From Mycobacterium sp. (GTDB lineage: Bacteria; Actinomycetota; Actinomycetes; Mycobacteriales; Mycobacteriaceae), in NCBI GenBank assembly GCA_018500005.2, contig JAHBAP020000547.1, positions 1 to 10,409 of the forward strand: a stretch of DNA of 10,409 bases, given 5' to 3'. A program made the position numbers and the translations under genes. Below the pieces are notes generated by a model. That model had not been told where the DNA came from and did no database searches. It saw only the letters and a list, made by a program, of their open reading frames with translations. The stretch's first letter is position 1. Each line of letters opens with the position of its first letter. Shown one piece after another: positions 1 through 5,166 of this stretch.

Positions 1-794
1 CGCCTAAAGCACAGCCCCCAGCCGTTACGCCGACTCCCCCCGCAGTGTTGTCGGAGCGGAACCAGGAACTGGCCTGGCTGGCGAGACGGGCGACTGCTGA
101 GGCGAAGAAGCGCGATGCGGACATCAGCCTGACGGTGCTCGACCGAAGCACCGGCCAACTGATCGCCAGCGGGGATCGGGCACCGTTTCCGATCGCCTCG
201 GTGGCCAAGCTGTTCATCGCCGACGACCTGCTCACCGAGGCGGCACGCCGGAAGGTGAAGCTCAGCGAGCAGGACCGCAAGGGTCTGGACGTGATGCTGC
301 GCTCCTCCGACGACTTTCCGGCCGACGACTTCTGGGTCCGCGGCGGCGGCAACGCGATCATCAGCCGGGTCGTCGCGCGCTACAAGCTGTCCGGCACCAC
401 CGCTCCGTACGACGGCAATTGGTGGAACACGATGAGCACCACCGCAGATTTGGTGCGCTACTACGACATGCTGCTCGACGGCACCGGCGGTCTCCCGGCC
501 CAGCAGGCCGCGCTGATGCTGGCCGACCTGGCGGCATCGACCCCGGTCGGCACCGACGGGTATCCGCAGCGGTTCGGCATTCCGGACGGGTTGTTCGCCG
601 AGAAGGTCGCGGTAAAACAGGGCTGGATGTGCTGCTGGGGCCCGGAAAACCAGGTTCACCTGTCCACCGGGGTGGTGGGTCCGGACCACCGCTATGTCAT
701 CGCGTTGGCCTCCATGCAACCGGCCGACGAGGCCACCGCGCGCAACACCGTGACCCAGGTGCTGAAGACGATGTTTCCGAACGGGATGATCTAG
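1..794 (+). CDS. lppW: LppW-like lipoprotein, serine beta-lactamase/PBP fold (5' partial)
   Basis: The reading frame is open from base 3 with no stop, and the first codons encode a Pro/Ala-rich linker ([13 protein letters not shown]), so the signal peptide and lipobox lie before the window; the GTG at 45 is internal. The body has a degenerate beta-lactamase/penicillin-binding pattern: SVAK at bases 198-209 (SxxK-like nucleophile region), SDD at 306-314 where SDN or SxN is usual, and KQG at 615-623 where KTG or KSG is usual. An adjacent Cys-Cys pair follows at 627-632. The C-terminal part (STGVVGP, then PADEATAR and TMFPNG) matches M. tuberculosis LppW (Rv2905) as I recall it. The protein is expected to be membrane-anchored on the outer face of the cytoplasmic membrane. 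The altered third motif makes classical beta-lactamase activity doubtful; the function is unproven. It converges on trmD and their stop codons overlap. Confidence 0.88.
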   Translation, partial: PKAQPPAVTPTPPAVLSERNQELAWLARRATAEAKKRDADISLTVLDRSTGQLIASGDRAPFPIASVAKLFIADDLLTEAARRKVKLSEQDRKGLDVMLRSSDDFPADDFWVRGGGNAIISRVVARYKLSGTTAPYDGNWWNTMSTTADLVRYYDMLLDGTGGLPAQQAALMLADLAASTPVGTDGYPQRFGIPDGLFAEKVAVKQGWMCCWGPENQVHLSTGVVGPDHRYVIALASMQPADEATARNTVTQVLKTMFPNGMI

Positions 795-1468
795 GCGAGC
801 AGGTCCGGCCTGCGTTGCCGGGTTCGTTCCACGGCCTGCTCCCGACGCCATGCGGCCACCTTGGCGTGATCGCCAGAGAGCAGGATCTGCGGCACCTGCA
901 GTCCACGCCATTCCGGCGGTCGGGTGTAGCTGGGGCCTTCCAATAGGCCGTCGGAGTGCGAATCATCCTGGTGCGAAAGCGGATTGCCCAGCACATCGGG
1001 AAGCAGGCGCACGACCGCCTCGATCATCACCAGCGCCGCCGCCTCTCCCCCAGCAAGCACGTAGTCGCCGATGGAGACCTCCTCGACCCGCATCCGGGCC
1101 GCCGCGTCCTGTGCAACGCGCTGATCGATGCCCTCGTAGCGGCCGCAGGCGAACACCAGGTGCCGCTCTTCGGTCCAGCGCTGGGCATCGGACTGGGTGA
1201 ACAGCCGACCCGCCGGCGTGGGAATCACCAAAAGCGTTTCAGGCGTGCAGATTTCGTCGAGGGCCTCACCCCAGACCGGCGCCTTCATGACCATTCCGGG
1301 CCCACCGCCGTAGGGCGCGTCGTCGACCGAATGGTGCACGTCATAGGTCCACCTGCGTAGGTCGTGGACGGCAAAGTCGACGATGCCGGTCTCAATCGCC
1401 TTGCCGGGCAGGGACTGCCGCACCGGCTCCAGATAGCCGGGAAAGATCGAGATGACGTCTATTCGCAT
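791..1468 (-). CDS. trmD: tRNA (guanine-37-N1)-methyltransferase TrmD
   Basis: This SAM-dependent enzyme methylates N1 of G37 next to the anticodon of tRNAs reading CNN codons, which prevents +1 frameshifting; it acts in the cytoplasm as a trefoil-knotted SPOUT dimer. From the ATG at 1468 it is 225 residues, near the usual 225-250. Visible TrmD signatures are [10 protein letters not shown] at the N-terminus, [17 protein letters not shown] (45-61), the knot/SAM segment GRYEGID (109-115) and [10 protein letters not shown] (129-138), and HQDDSH near 166-171, which holds the likely catalytic Asp169, followed by [14 protein letters not shown] at 1468 is chosen because the family begins MRIDxxxIFP. 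Two earlier in-frame starts, GTG 1489 and ATG 1486, overlap the rimM stop and would add 7 or 6 residues; they could be used by translational coupling. No Shine-Dalgarno precedes 1468. Last gene of the operon. Confidence 0.97.
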   Translation of the reverse strand: MRIDVISIFPGYLEPVRQSLPGKAIETGIVDFAVHDLRRWTYDVHHSVDDAPYGGGPGMVMKAPVWGEALDEICTPETLLVIPTPAGRLFTQSDAQRWTEERHLVFACGRYEGIDQRVAQDAAARMRVEEVSIGDYVLAGGEAAALVMIEAVVRLLPDVLGNPLSHQDDSHSDGLLEGPSYTRPPEWRGLQVPQILLSGDHAKVAAWRREQAVERTRQRRPDLLA

Positions 1469-1485
1469 CGGAGAGCCCGGGCGCA

Positions 1486-2016
1486 TCACAGCGACTCGAT
1501 GTCCAGCAGTCCCTCGGGCGGGTCGATCTCGACCACGCCGGTCTCACGCGACACCGACGTCACGATGGCGCTGACGAAGGGAACCAACACCTCTCGCCCG
1601 GCCGGGGTGCGCACCGAGAGCAATTCCCCGGCGGCGGTGTGCAGCACCTCCTCGACCTTGCCGAGGTCCTCGCCGCTCACCGTGCGCACCGTCAGGCCCT
1701 CGAGTTCGTGGTCGTAGAACTCGTCTGGATCGTCCAGTTCCGGCAGGTCACCCGAGTCGACGATGAACAGATGACCCCGCAGTGCCTCGGCGCCGTCCCG
1801 GTCGGCGACCCCGGCCAGACGGATCAGCAGTCGGGCGCCGTGCGGACGCACGGACTCCACCTGGACCTCCCGGACCGGGCCTTGCCCGCGGGAAGGCTTG
1901 AGCCGCAAGCGGTTACCGACGGCGAATCGCTCGAACGGATCGTCGGTGCGGACGTCGACCACCAGCTCGCCGGTAATTCCGTGGGGTTTGATGACCCGTC
2001 CGGCCACGAGTTCCAT
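1486..2016 (-). CDS. rimM: Ribosome maturation factor RimM
   Basis: RimM binds S19 and helps mature the head of the 30S subunit, including the 3' part of 16S rRNA. The protein is 176 residues, a typical length. The N-terminal barrel begins with the family hallmark [15 protein letters not shown] (6-20) and DPFERF (26-31). The C-terminal PRC-barrel runs from about 98 ([11 protein letters not shown]) through GKVEEVL and the REVLVPF segment (141-147) to the [10 protein letters not shown] ending (163-172). The ATG at 2016 has GGAG five bases upstream. It lies 44 bases after khpA and its TGA overlaps the alternative trmD starts, as expected in the rpsP-khpA-rimM-trmD operon. Nothing is unusual in the sequence itself. 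Confidence 0.96.
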   Translation of the reverse strand: MELVAGRVIKPHGITGELVVDVRTDDPFERFAVGNRLRLKPSRGQGPVREVQVESVRPHGARLLIRLAGVADRDGAEALRGHLFIVDSGDLPELDDPDEFYDHELEGLTVRTVSGEDLGKVEEVLHTAAGELLSVRTPAGREVLVPFVSAIVTSVSRETGVVEIDPPEGLLDIESL

Positions 2017-2021
2017 GGCTA

Positions 2022-2025
2022 CTCC
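2022..2025 (-). promoter_or_regulatory. Shine-Dalgarno of rimM
   Basis: On the minus strand GGAG stands five bases before the rimM ATG, inside the 44-base gap after khpA. It is one of the few clear ribosome binding sites in the window and supports the start at 2016. Confidence 0.7.
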
Positions 2026-2060
2026 GATCCCGAGTCGCTGCGCCCGCCAGGGGCACGGGC

Positions 2061-2303
2061 CTACTGGTCGGTGTCCACCACGTCGACGCGGATGCCCCGG
2101 CCACCGATGCCGGCCACCAGGGTCCGCAGCGCGGTGGCGGTCCGGCCACCGCGGCCGATCACCTTGCCGAGGTCGTCGGGGTGCACGTGCACCTCGACGG
2201 TCCGGCCACGGCGATTGGTCACCATATCGACGCGGACGTCATCGGGGTTGTCGACGATTCCGCGCACCAGGTGCTCGACGGCGTCGACGACGACCGAACT
2301 CAT
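2061..2303 (-). CDS. khpA: KH-domain RNA-binding protein (KhpA type)
   Basis: An 80-residue single type II KH domain protein. The RNA-binding loop is [15 protein letters not shown] (46-60), with the GxxG element G50-R-G-G53; the strands before it ([10 protein letters not shown]) and after it (RGIRVDVVD) complete the fold. Family knowledge: KhpA proteins in Gram-positive bacteria bind many RNAs, often with KhpB/Jag, and affect cell elongation and division; the M. tuberculosis counterpart lies at the same place as Rv2908c. The start is firm: its ATG at 2303 overlaps the rpsP TGA in an ATGA tetranucleotide, so translation is probably coupled to S16 synthesis. Location between rpsP and rimM suggests a role near the ribosome, but the target RNAs cannot be read from sequence. 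The symbol is assigned by family similarity. Confidence 0.93.
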   Translation of the reverse strand: MSSVVVDAVEHLVRGIVDNPDDVRVDMVTNRRGRTVEVHVHPDDLGKVIGRGGRTATALRTLVAGIGGRGIRVDVVDTDQ

Positions 2304-2821
2304 TCTGCGGCCGGCTCGGCGGTCTCTGCGGCGGCCTCGACCTCAGCAGCAGCCTCGGCAGCCGGCTCGTCGGCGGGGGTCTCGGCCACAGCCTCGGGCG
2401 CCTCGGCCTCAGGCGCCTCGTCGGCCTTCTTCGGGGCCTTCTTCTTCTTCAGCTGCACGGCCTCACCGGTCGGCGCGCCGTCGGCGTTGGCCAGGGCGGC
2501 GTTGAAGAGTTCGAGCTTGGTGGGCTTGGGCTCCTTGACCTTCAGGGTGCCCTCAGCGCCGGGCAGGCCCTTGAACTTCTGCCAGTCGCCGGTGATCTTG
2601 AGCAGCTTGAGGACCGGCTCGGTGGGCTGAGCGCCGACTGAAAGCCAGTACTGGGCCCGCTCGGAGTCGACCTCGATCAGGCTCGGCTCTTCCTTCGGGT
2701 GGTAGCGGCCGATGATCTCGATCGAGCGGCCGTCGCGGCGAGTGCGCGCGTCGGCGACAGCGATGCGGTACTGGGGATTACGGATCTTGCCAAGGCGGGT
2801 GAGCTTGATCTTGACAGCCAT
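2300..2821 (-). CDS. rpsP: 30S ribosomal protein S16, with long C-terminal tail
   Basis: S16 binds 16S rRNA in the body of the 30S subunit and is needed for assembly. The conserved core occupies about residues 1-85: [19 protein letters not shown] at the N-terminus, the [10 protein letters not shown] segment (23-32), EIIGRYHP (35-42), and the [13 protein letters not shown] segment (58-70) preceding LLK. After it comes a non-core extension to residue 173, about twice the E. coli S16 length: a lysine patch (KKKKAPKK, 125-132) followed by about 40 residues made almost only of Ala, Glu and Pro. Long tails are known for actinobacterial S16. The ATG at 2821 is preceded by AGAGGAG with a 10-base spacer. 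First gene of the operon; the C-terminal end overlaps khpA by four bases. Confidence 0.97.
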   Translation of the reverse strand: MAVKIKLTRLGKIRNPQYRIAVADARTRRDGRSIEIIGRYHPKEEPSLIEVDSERAQYWLSVGAQPTEPVLKLLKITGDWQKFKGLPGAEGTLKVKEPKPTKLELFNAALANADGAPTGEAVQLKKKKAPKKADEAPEAEAPEAVAETPADEPAAEAAAEVEAAAETAEPAAE

Positions 2822-2831
2822 GAATGCACTA

Positions 2832-2838
2832 CTCCTCT
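2832..2838 (-). promoter_or_regulatory. Shine-Dalgarno of rpsP
   Basis: AGAGGAG on the minus strand, ten bases before the rpsP ATG. The match to the anti-Shine-Dalgarno is strong but the spacer is at the long end of the usual range. Confidence 0.75.
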
Positions 2839-2910
2839 AGTCGCACGCTGCAATTCTGCGATCACCGGCGGGATGCCGGAACCCGGTTTTGCCTCGCGTG
2901 GCCAGCGACC

Positions 2911-2945
2911 GATTGTGCCAGATCAGGCAGACCAACCGTTAATCG
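2911..2945 (-). promoter_or_regulatory. Possible rpsP operon promoter (weak)
   Basis: The 140-base gap between the SnoaL-like gene and rpsP must hold the operon promoter if the two are not co-transcribed. On the minus strand a TTAACG resembling a -35 box is followed after about 19 bases by CACAAT, a plausible but imperfect -10 (mycobacterial consensus TANNNT). The spacing is long and the -10 lacks the initial T, so this is only a candidate. The start site would leave a leader of about 80 bases. Confidence 0.25.
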
Positions 2946-2956
2946 ACGACGGTCGG
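2932..2956 (-). terminator. Stem-loop after the SnoaL-like gene, no U-tract
   Basis: As minus-strand RNA, the segment just downstream of the SnoaL-like stop folds into an 8-bp stem (CCGACCGU paired with ACGGUUGG, one G-U pair) with a 9-base loop. On the plus strand the same position is an A-C mismatch, so the hairpin favours minus-strand transcripts. No run of U follows, so it would be at best an atypical intrinsic terminator. It overlaps the weak rpsP -35 candidate. Confidence 0.3.
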
Positions 2957-2961
2957 ATCAG

Positions 2962-3402
2962 CTACACCAGCTTGTCCAGGCATTTGGTCTCTACCCGCCG
3001 GGTCAGCCGCCACCCCTGCGCGGTGCGGACGAACTCGTCGTCGTACCAGAGGGCGCAGAACAGCACCTGGCTCCCCCGCGCCCCTGGGTCCGCCGGCCCG
3101 GCGCTGAGTTGCATGGGGTTGAAGCACATCGTGCGTCCGGACGCGGTGTCGCCGGACAGCGTGATGTCGAAGTTCCCGACCAGGTGGTAGAAAGCCGGGA
3201 AGTTCGGCAGCACCTGCGCCAGCCAGGCCTTCACCTGGGGGTAGACACCGTCGATCCCGCCCATCGCGCGGTAGTCGATATACGCGTCCGGGGTGAAGAT
3301 GCGGTCCAGATCATCGAAACGGCGCTGGTCGATCGCCGTCGCGTAGTCCACCAGCAACTGCTGGATCTCCAGACGATCCGAGATTTCCGCCAGACTCAGC
3401 AT
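2962..3402 (-). CDS. SnoaL/NTF2-fold family protein (Rv2910c-like)
   Basis: A 146-residue protein beginning MLSLAEISDRLEIQQLL, with the typical SnoaL-like opening helix (AEISDRLEIQQLLVDYATA), then RRFDDLDRIFTPDAYIDY (27-44), a FYHLVGNFD segment (71-79) and the closing strands DDEFVRTAQGWRLTRR (121-136). This is the pattern of the SnoaL-like (NTF2 superfamily) cone fold, which includes small isomerases, dehydratases, hydrolases and ligand-binding proteins; the substrate is unknown. Asp39, Asp43 and His73 lie where pocket residues often occur in this fold. No signal peptide, so cytoplasmic. An earlier in-frame ATG at 3459 would add 19 residues but overlaps the dacB2 start on the other strand and gives a proline-rich, unconserved-looking leader; 3402 is preferred, matching the length of about 147 recalled for Rv2910c. 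The start lacks a clear Shine-Dalgarno. Confidence 0.88.
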   Translation of the reverse strand: MLSLAEISDRLEIQQLLVDYATAIDQRRFDDLDRIFTPDAYIDYRAMGGIDGVYPQVKAWLAQVLPNFPAFYHLVGNFDITLSGDTASGRTMCFNPMQLSAGPADPGARGSQVLFCALWYDDEFVRTAQGWRLTRRVETKCLDKLV

Positions 3403-3443
3403 GCACCGATTCAACACCGGCGAAGTCCCCGACGACCACGGGT

Positions 3444-3449
3444 TAGGCT
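3444..3449 (+). promoter_or_regulatory. -10 element for leaderless dacB2 transcript
   Basis: TAGGCT matches the mycobacterial -10 pattern TANNNT and ends eight bases before the dacB2 ATG at 3458, which puts the predicted transcription start at or within about two bases of the ATG. No Shine-Dalgarno is present upstream, consistent with a leaderless message. No good -35 is visible. The second dacB paralogue has a matching arrangement. Confidence 0.5.
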
Positions 3450-3457
3450 GATCGGCC

Positions 3458-4333
3458 ATGGGCCGGTTCGCCGCCGCAATCGCGGCTTCCCTCACGCTGT
3501 TCGCATCGACCGCCGTCGCACCGGCATTCGCCGATCCCAGCGTCCAACCGGTGGGCTCGGTGCCGATTCCCGACGGCCCCGCGCCGGCGTGGATCGTCGC
3601 CGACCTGGACTCCGGCCAGGTTCTGGCCGGCCGGGACATGTACAGCGCGCATCCCCCGGCCAGCACCATCAAGGTGCTGCTGGCCCTGACCGCACTCGAC
3701 GAATTGGACCTGGATTCCACCGTCGTCGCCACCGCTGCCAACGCCCACGTCGAATGCAACTGCGCCGGAATCGAAACCGGGCATGTCTACACCGTCCGCC
3801 AACTACTCGACGGCGTTCTGCTGGTGTCGGGCAATGACGCCGCGCAGACGCTGGCCGACATGCTCGGCGGGTACGACACCGCGGTGGACAAGATGAACGC
3901 CAAGGCCGCGGCCATCGGCGCCACCGACACGCACGCCACGTCGCCGTCGGGTCTGGACGGTCCGGGCGGCCCCGGCTGGACCTCGCCGCGCGATCTCGCG
4001 GTGATCTTCCGGGCCGCCATGGCCAACCCGGTGTTCGCCCAGATCACCGCACAGCCGACGGCGATGTTCCCCACCGCGACCGGTCTGGCGCCCCTGATCA
4101 ACCAGGACGAACTGCTGACCCGCTATCCCGGTGCGATCGGCGGTAAGACCGGTTACACCTATGCGGCGCGCAAGACCTTCGTCGGCGCCGCCGAGCGGAA
4201 CGGCAGACGCCTGGTGATCGCCCTGATGTACGGCTTGGTCCACGAGGGCGGCCCGACCTACTGGGATCAGGCCGCCTCGCTGTTGAACTGGGGCTTCGCC
4301 CAGAATCCGTCGGTCGGGGTCGCGACGCTGTAG
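3458..4333 (+). CDS. dacB2: Secreted D-alanyl-D-alanine carboxypeptidase DacB2, copy A
   Basis: A 291-residue serine D,D-carboxypeptidase (S11 family) that removes the terminal D-Ala from peptidoglycan stem pentapeptides outside the membrane. All three active-site motifs are intact: SxxK as STIK (69-72), SGN (124-126) and KTG (230-232). A signal peptide occupies about residues 1-25 with a cleavage site after AFA. The chain ends soon after the catalytic domain (LNWGFAQ) with no PBP5-type second domain and no visible membrane anchor. Its only two cysteines form a C-x-C pair (C100, C102). The ATG at 3458 is chosen because it opens the signal peptide and lies just after a -10-like element. Similarity and position (next to the Rv2910c-like gene) fit M. 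tuberculosis dacB2 (Rv2911). The gene is divergent from the SnoaL-like gene and converges on the MPT63-like gene 11 bases away. Confidence 0.95.
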   Translation: MGRFAAAIAASLTLFASTAVAPAFADPSVQPVGSVPIPDGPAPAWIVADLDSGQVLAGRDMYSAHPPASTIKVLLALTALDELDLDSTVVATAANAHVECNCAGIETGHVYTVRQLLDGVLLVSGNDAAQTLADMLGGYDTAVDKMNAKAAAIGATDTHATSPSGLDGPGGPGWTSPRDLAVIFRAAMANPVFAQITAQPTAMFPTATGLAPLINQDELLTRYPGAIGGKTGYTYAARKTFVGAAERNGRRLVIALMYGLVHEGGPTYWDQAASLLNWGFAQNPSVGVATL

Positions 4334-4344
4334 AGCGCGCGACC

Positions 4345-4992
4345 TCAGCCGTGGAAGCCGGGTGAGGCGACCTCACCCTCGGTGAGTTCGAAGGGCGCCG
4401 GCGCGATCACGTCCGGAGTGGCCTCACCGAGGTTGCCGCTCGACTCCGCAGGCATGCCGTCGGTCGTGGCAGGGGGCGCCGCCGGTCCGCCGGGCGCGTA
4501 GGGATCGTAAACCGGAGGGACGGGGTCGGCCGGCTCGTCCCTGACGCTCTTGGGCTCCAGCGGGGTCTCACCCGGAATCCAGGCCAGGATGTCGCGGACA
4601 CCGTCGTTCCACACGACGCTGTTGGGCACCGGGCCCGTCACGTCGAAGTACAGCACGCTGCCGTTCGACGCCCCCCAGATGGCGGGGTAGAGGATGCCCT
4701 TCTCTGTGCGAGCCCCGAACCGGCCGATCATCGGGTCGGTGTTACCGCCGAAACCGTCGATAACCAGCTTGGCCGAGTACAGCTGGCCGTTGTGCGGCAC
4801 CGGCGCGTTGCTCTTGTCCAGTGCGAACACCGTGTAGCCGATATAAGGCAGGCCGTTGGGGTTGTTCAGCCGTTCCTGCTCACCGAAGGTCTTGATGTTG
4901 TCGGCGGCGGAGGCCGGCGCGATGTTGACCGCACCTACGCCGAAGGTGATCGCGGCGGCGGCGACGGCTGCGGCTAACTTCGTGACGTTCAC
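4345..4992 (-). CDS. Secreted MPT63-like (DUF1942) protein with Pro-rich tail
   Basis: A 215-residue exported protein. The signal peptide covers about residues 1-29 (Ala-rich hydrophobic stretch, APASA cleavage region). The mature core, about 33-140, resembles the mycobacterial MPT63/MPB63 immunoglobulin-like beta-sandwich: GYTVFALDKSNAPVP (52-66), then GQLYSAKLVIDG (69-80), the NTDPMIGRFGARTEKGILY segment (84-102), LYFDVTGPVPNSVVWNDGV (114-132) and DILAWIPGE. MPT63 is a small secreted antigen of unknown function. Unlike MPT63, which ends near the WxP-like motif, this protein carries about 75 further residues rich in Pro, Ala, Glu and Asp, ending near FHG. The start is GTG at 4992 with AAGGGG six bases upstream. 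It sits on the opposite strand between two dacB paralogues. Function unknown; family assignment is by motif recognition. Confidence 0.85.
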   Translation of the reverse strand: MNVTKLAAAVAAAAITFGVGAVNIAPASAADNIKTFGEQERLNNPNGLPYIGYTVFALDKSNAPVPHNGQLYSAKLVIDGFGGNTDPMIGRFGARTEKGILYPAIWGASNGSVLYFDVTGPVPNSVVWNDGVRDILAWIPGETPLEPKSVRDEPADPVPPVYDPYAPGGPAAPPATTDGMPAESSGNLGEATPDVIAPAPFELTEGEVASPGFHG

Positions 4993-4998
4993 TGATGA

Positions 4999-5004
4999 CC
5001 CCTT
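4999..5004 (-). promoter_or_regulatory. Shine-Dalgarno of the MPT63-like gene
   Basis: AAGGGG on the minus strand, six bases before the GTG start at 4992. This supports the GTG start and shows that this transcript, unlike its two neighbours, has a conventional leader. Confidence 0.7.
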
Positions 5005-5152
5005 AGTTCGCAGTGTTGTTCAGCTTTATTCTGCTTGTTTCGCAAGCTATATAGCGGACGTTACCCGGCCAGGCGGTATCGGACACGACGGGGGTCTGAG
5101 GCCGGTGACGTCTTCGCGACCATTCGGAGACCGTCCCGAGGTCCAACCCGAC

Positions 5153-5158
5153 TAGCCT
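5153..5158 (+). promoter_or_regulatory. -10 element for leaderless second dacB transcript
   Basis: TAGCCT fits TANNNT and ends eight bases before the ATG at 5167, the same spacing as TAGGCT before copy A. There is no Shine-Dalgarno in the preceding bases (CAGCCCCT), so a leaderless transcript beginning at or near the ATG is the simplest reading. No convincing -35 is visible. Confidence 0.5.
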
Positions 5159-5166
5159 CAGCCCCT

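Larger units (their letters stand above)
4993..5166. promoter_or_regulatory. Divergent intergenic region, AT-rich with a TATA-core palindrome
   Basis: This 174-bp gap separates the divergent MPT63-like and second dacB genes and should hold both promoters. Bases 5016-5058 are much richer in A and T than the rest of the window and include the perfect 10-bp palindrome GCTATATAGC at 5046-5055. On the minus strand the palindrome runs into TAGCTT (5044-5049), a TANNNT-type -10 candidate for the MPT63-like gene with a leader of about 45 bases. The palindrome could be an operator or only part of the AT-rich promoter; the sequence does not decide. Confidence 0.4.

Noticed and set aside
2340..2420. Repeat array or CRISPR-like structure in the gcctcggc-rich stretch
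   Set aside because: The repeated bases simply encode the Ala/Glu/Pro tail of S16; units are irregular and in frame.
1639..2505. 288-codon plus-strand open frame across rimM, khpA and rpsP
   Set aside because: Its end is a run of Arg/Pro/Ser derived from the antisense of the S16 Ala/Glu tail; it spans three well-supported genes.
2824..3837. Long plus-strand open frame (337 codons) over the rpsP upstream region, the SnoaL-like gene and the start of dacB2
   Set aside because: It is Arg/Pro-rich without recognisable motifs, lies antisense to the SnoaL-like gene and overlaps the dacB2 start in another frame. High GC keeps antisense frames open.
4334..4344. Terminator between dacB2 copy A and the MPT63-like gene
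   Set aside because: Only 11 bases separate the stops, and the GCGCGC there is a short self-complementary run with no stem-loop or T-run.
5035..5166. N-terminal extension of dacB copy B from TTG 5035
   Set aside because: It would place 44 Arg-rich residues before a normal signal peptide and read through the AT-rich promoter region.
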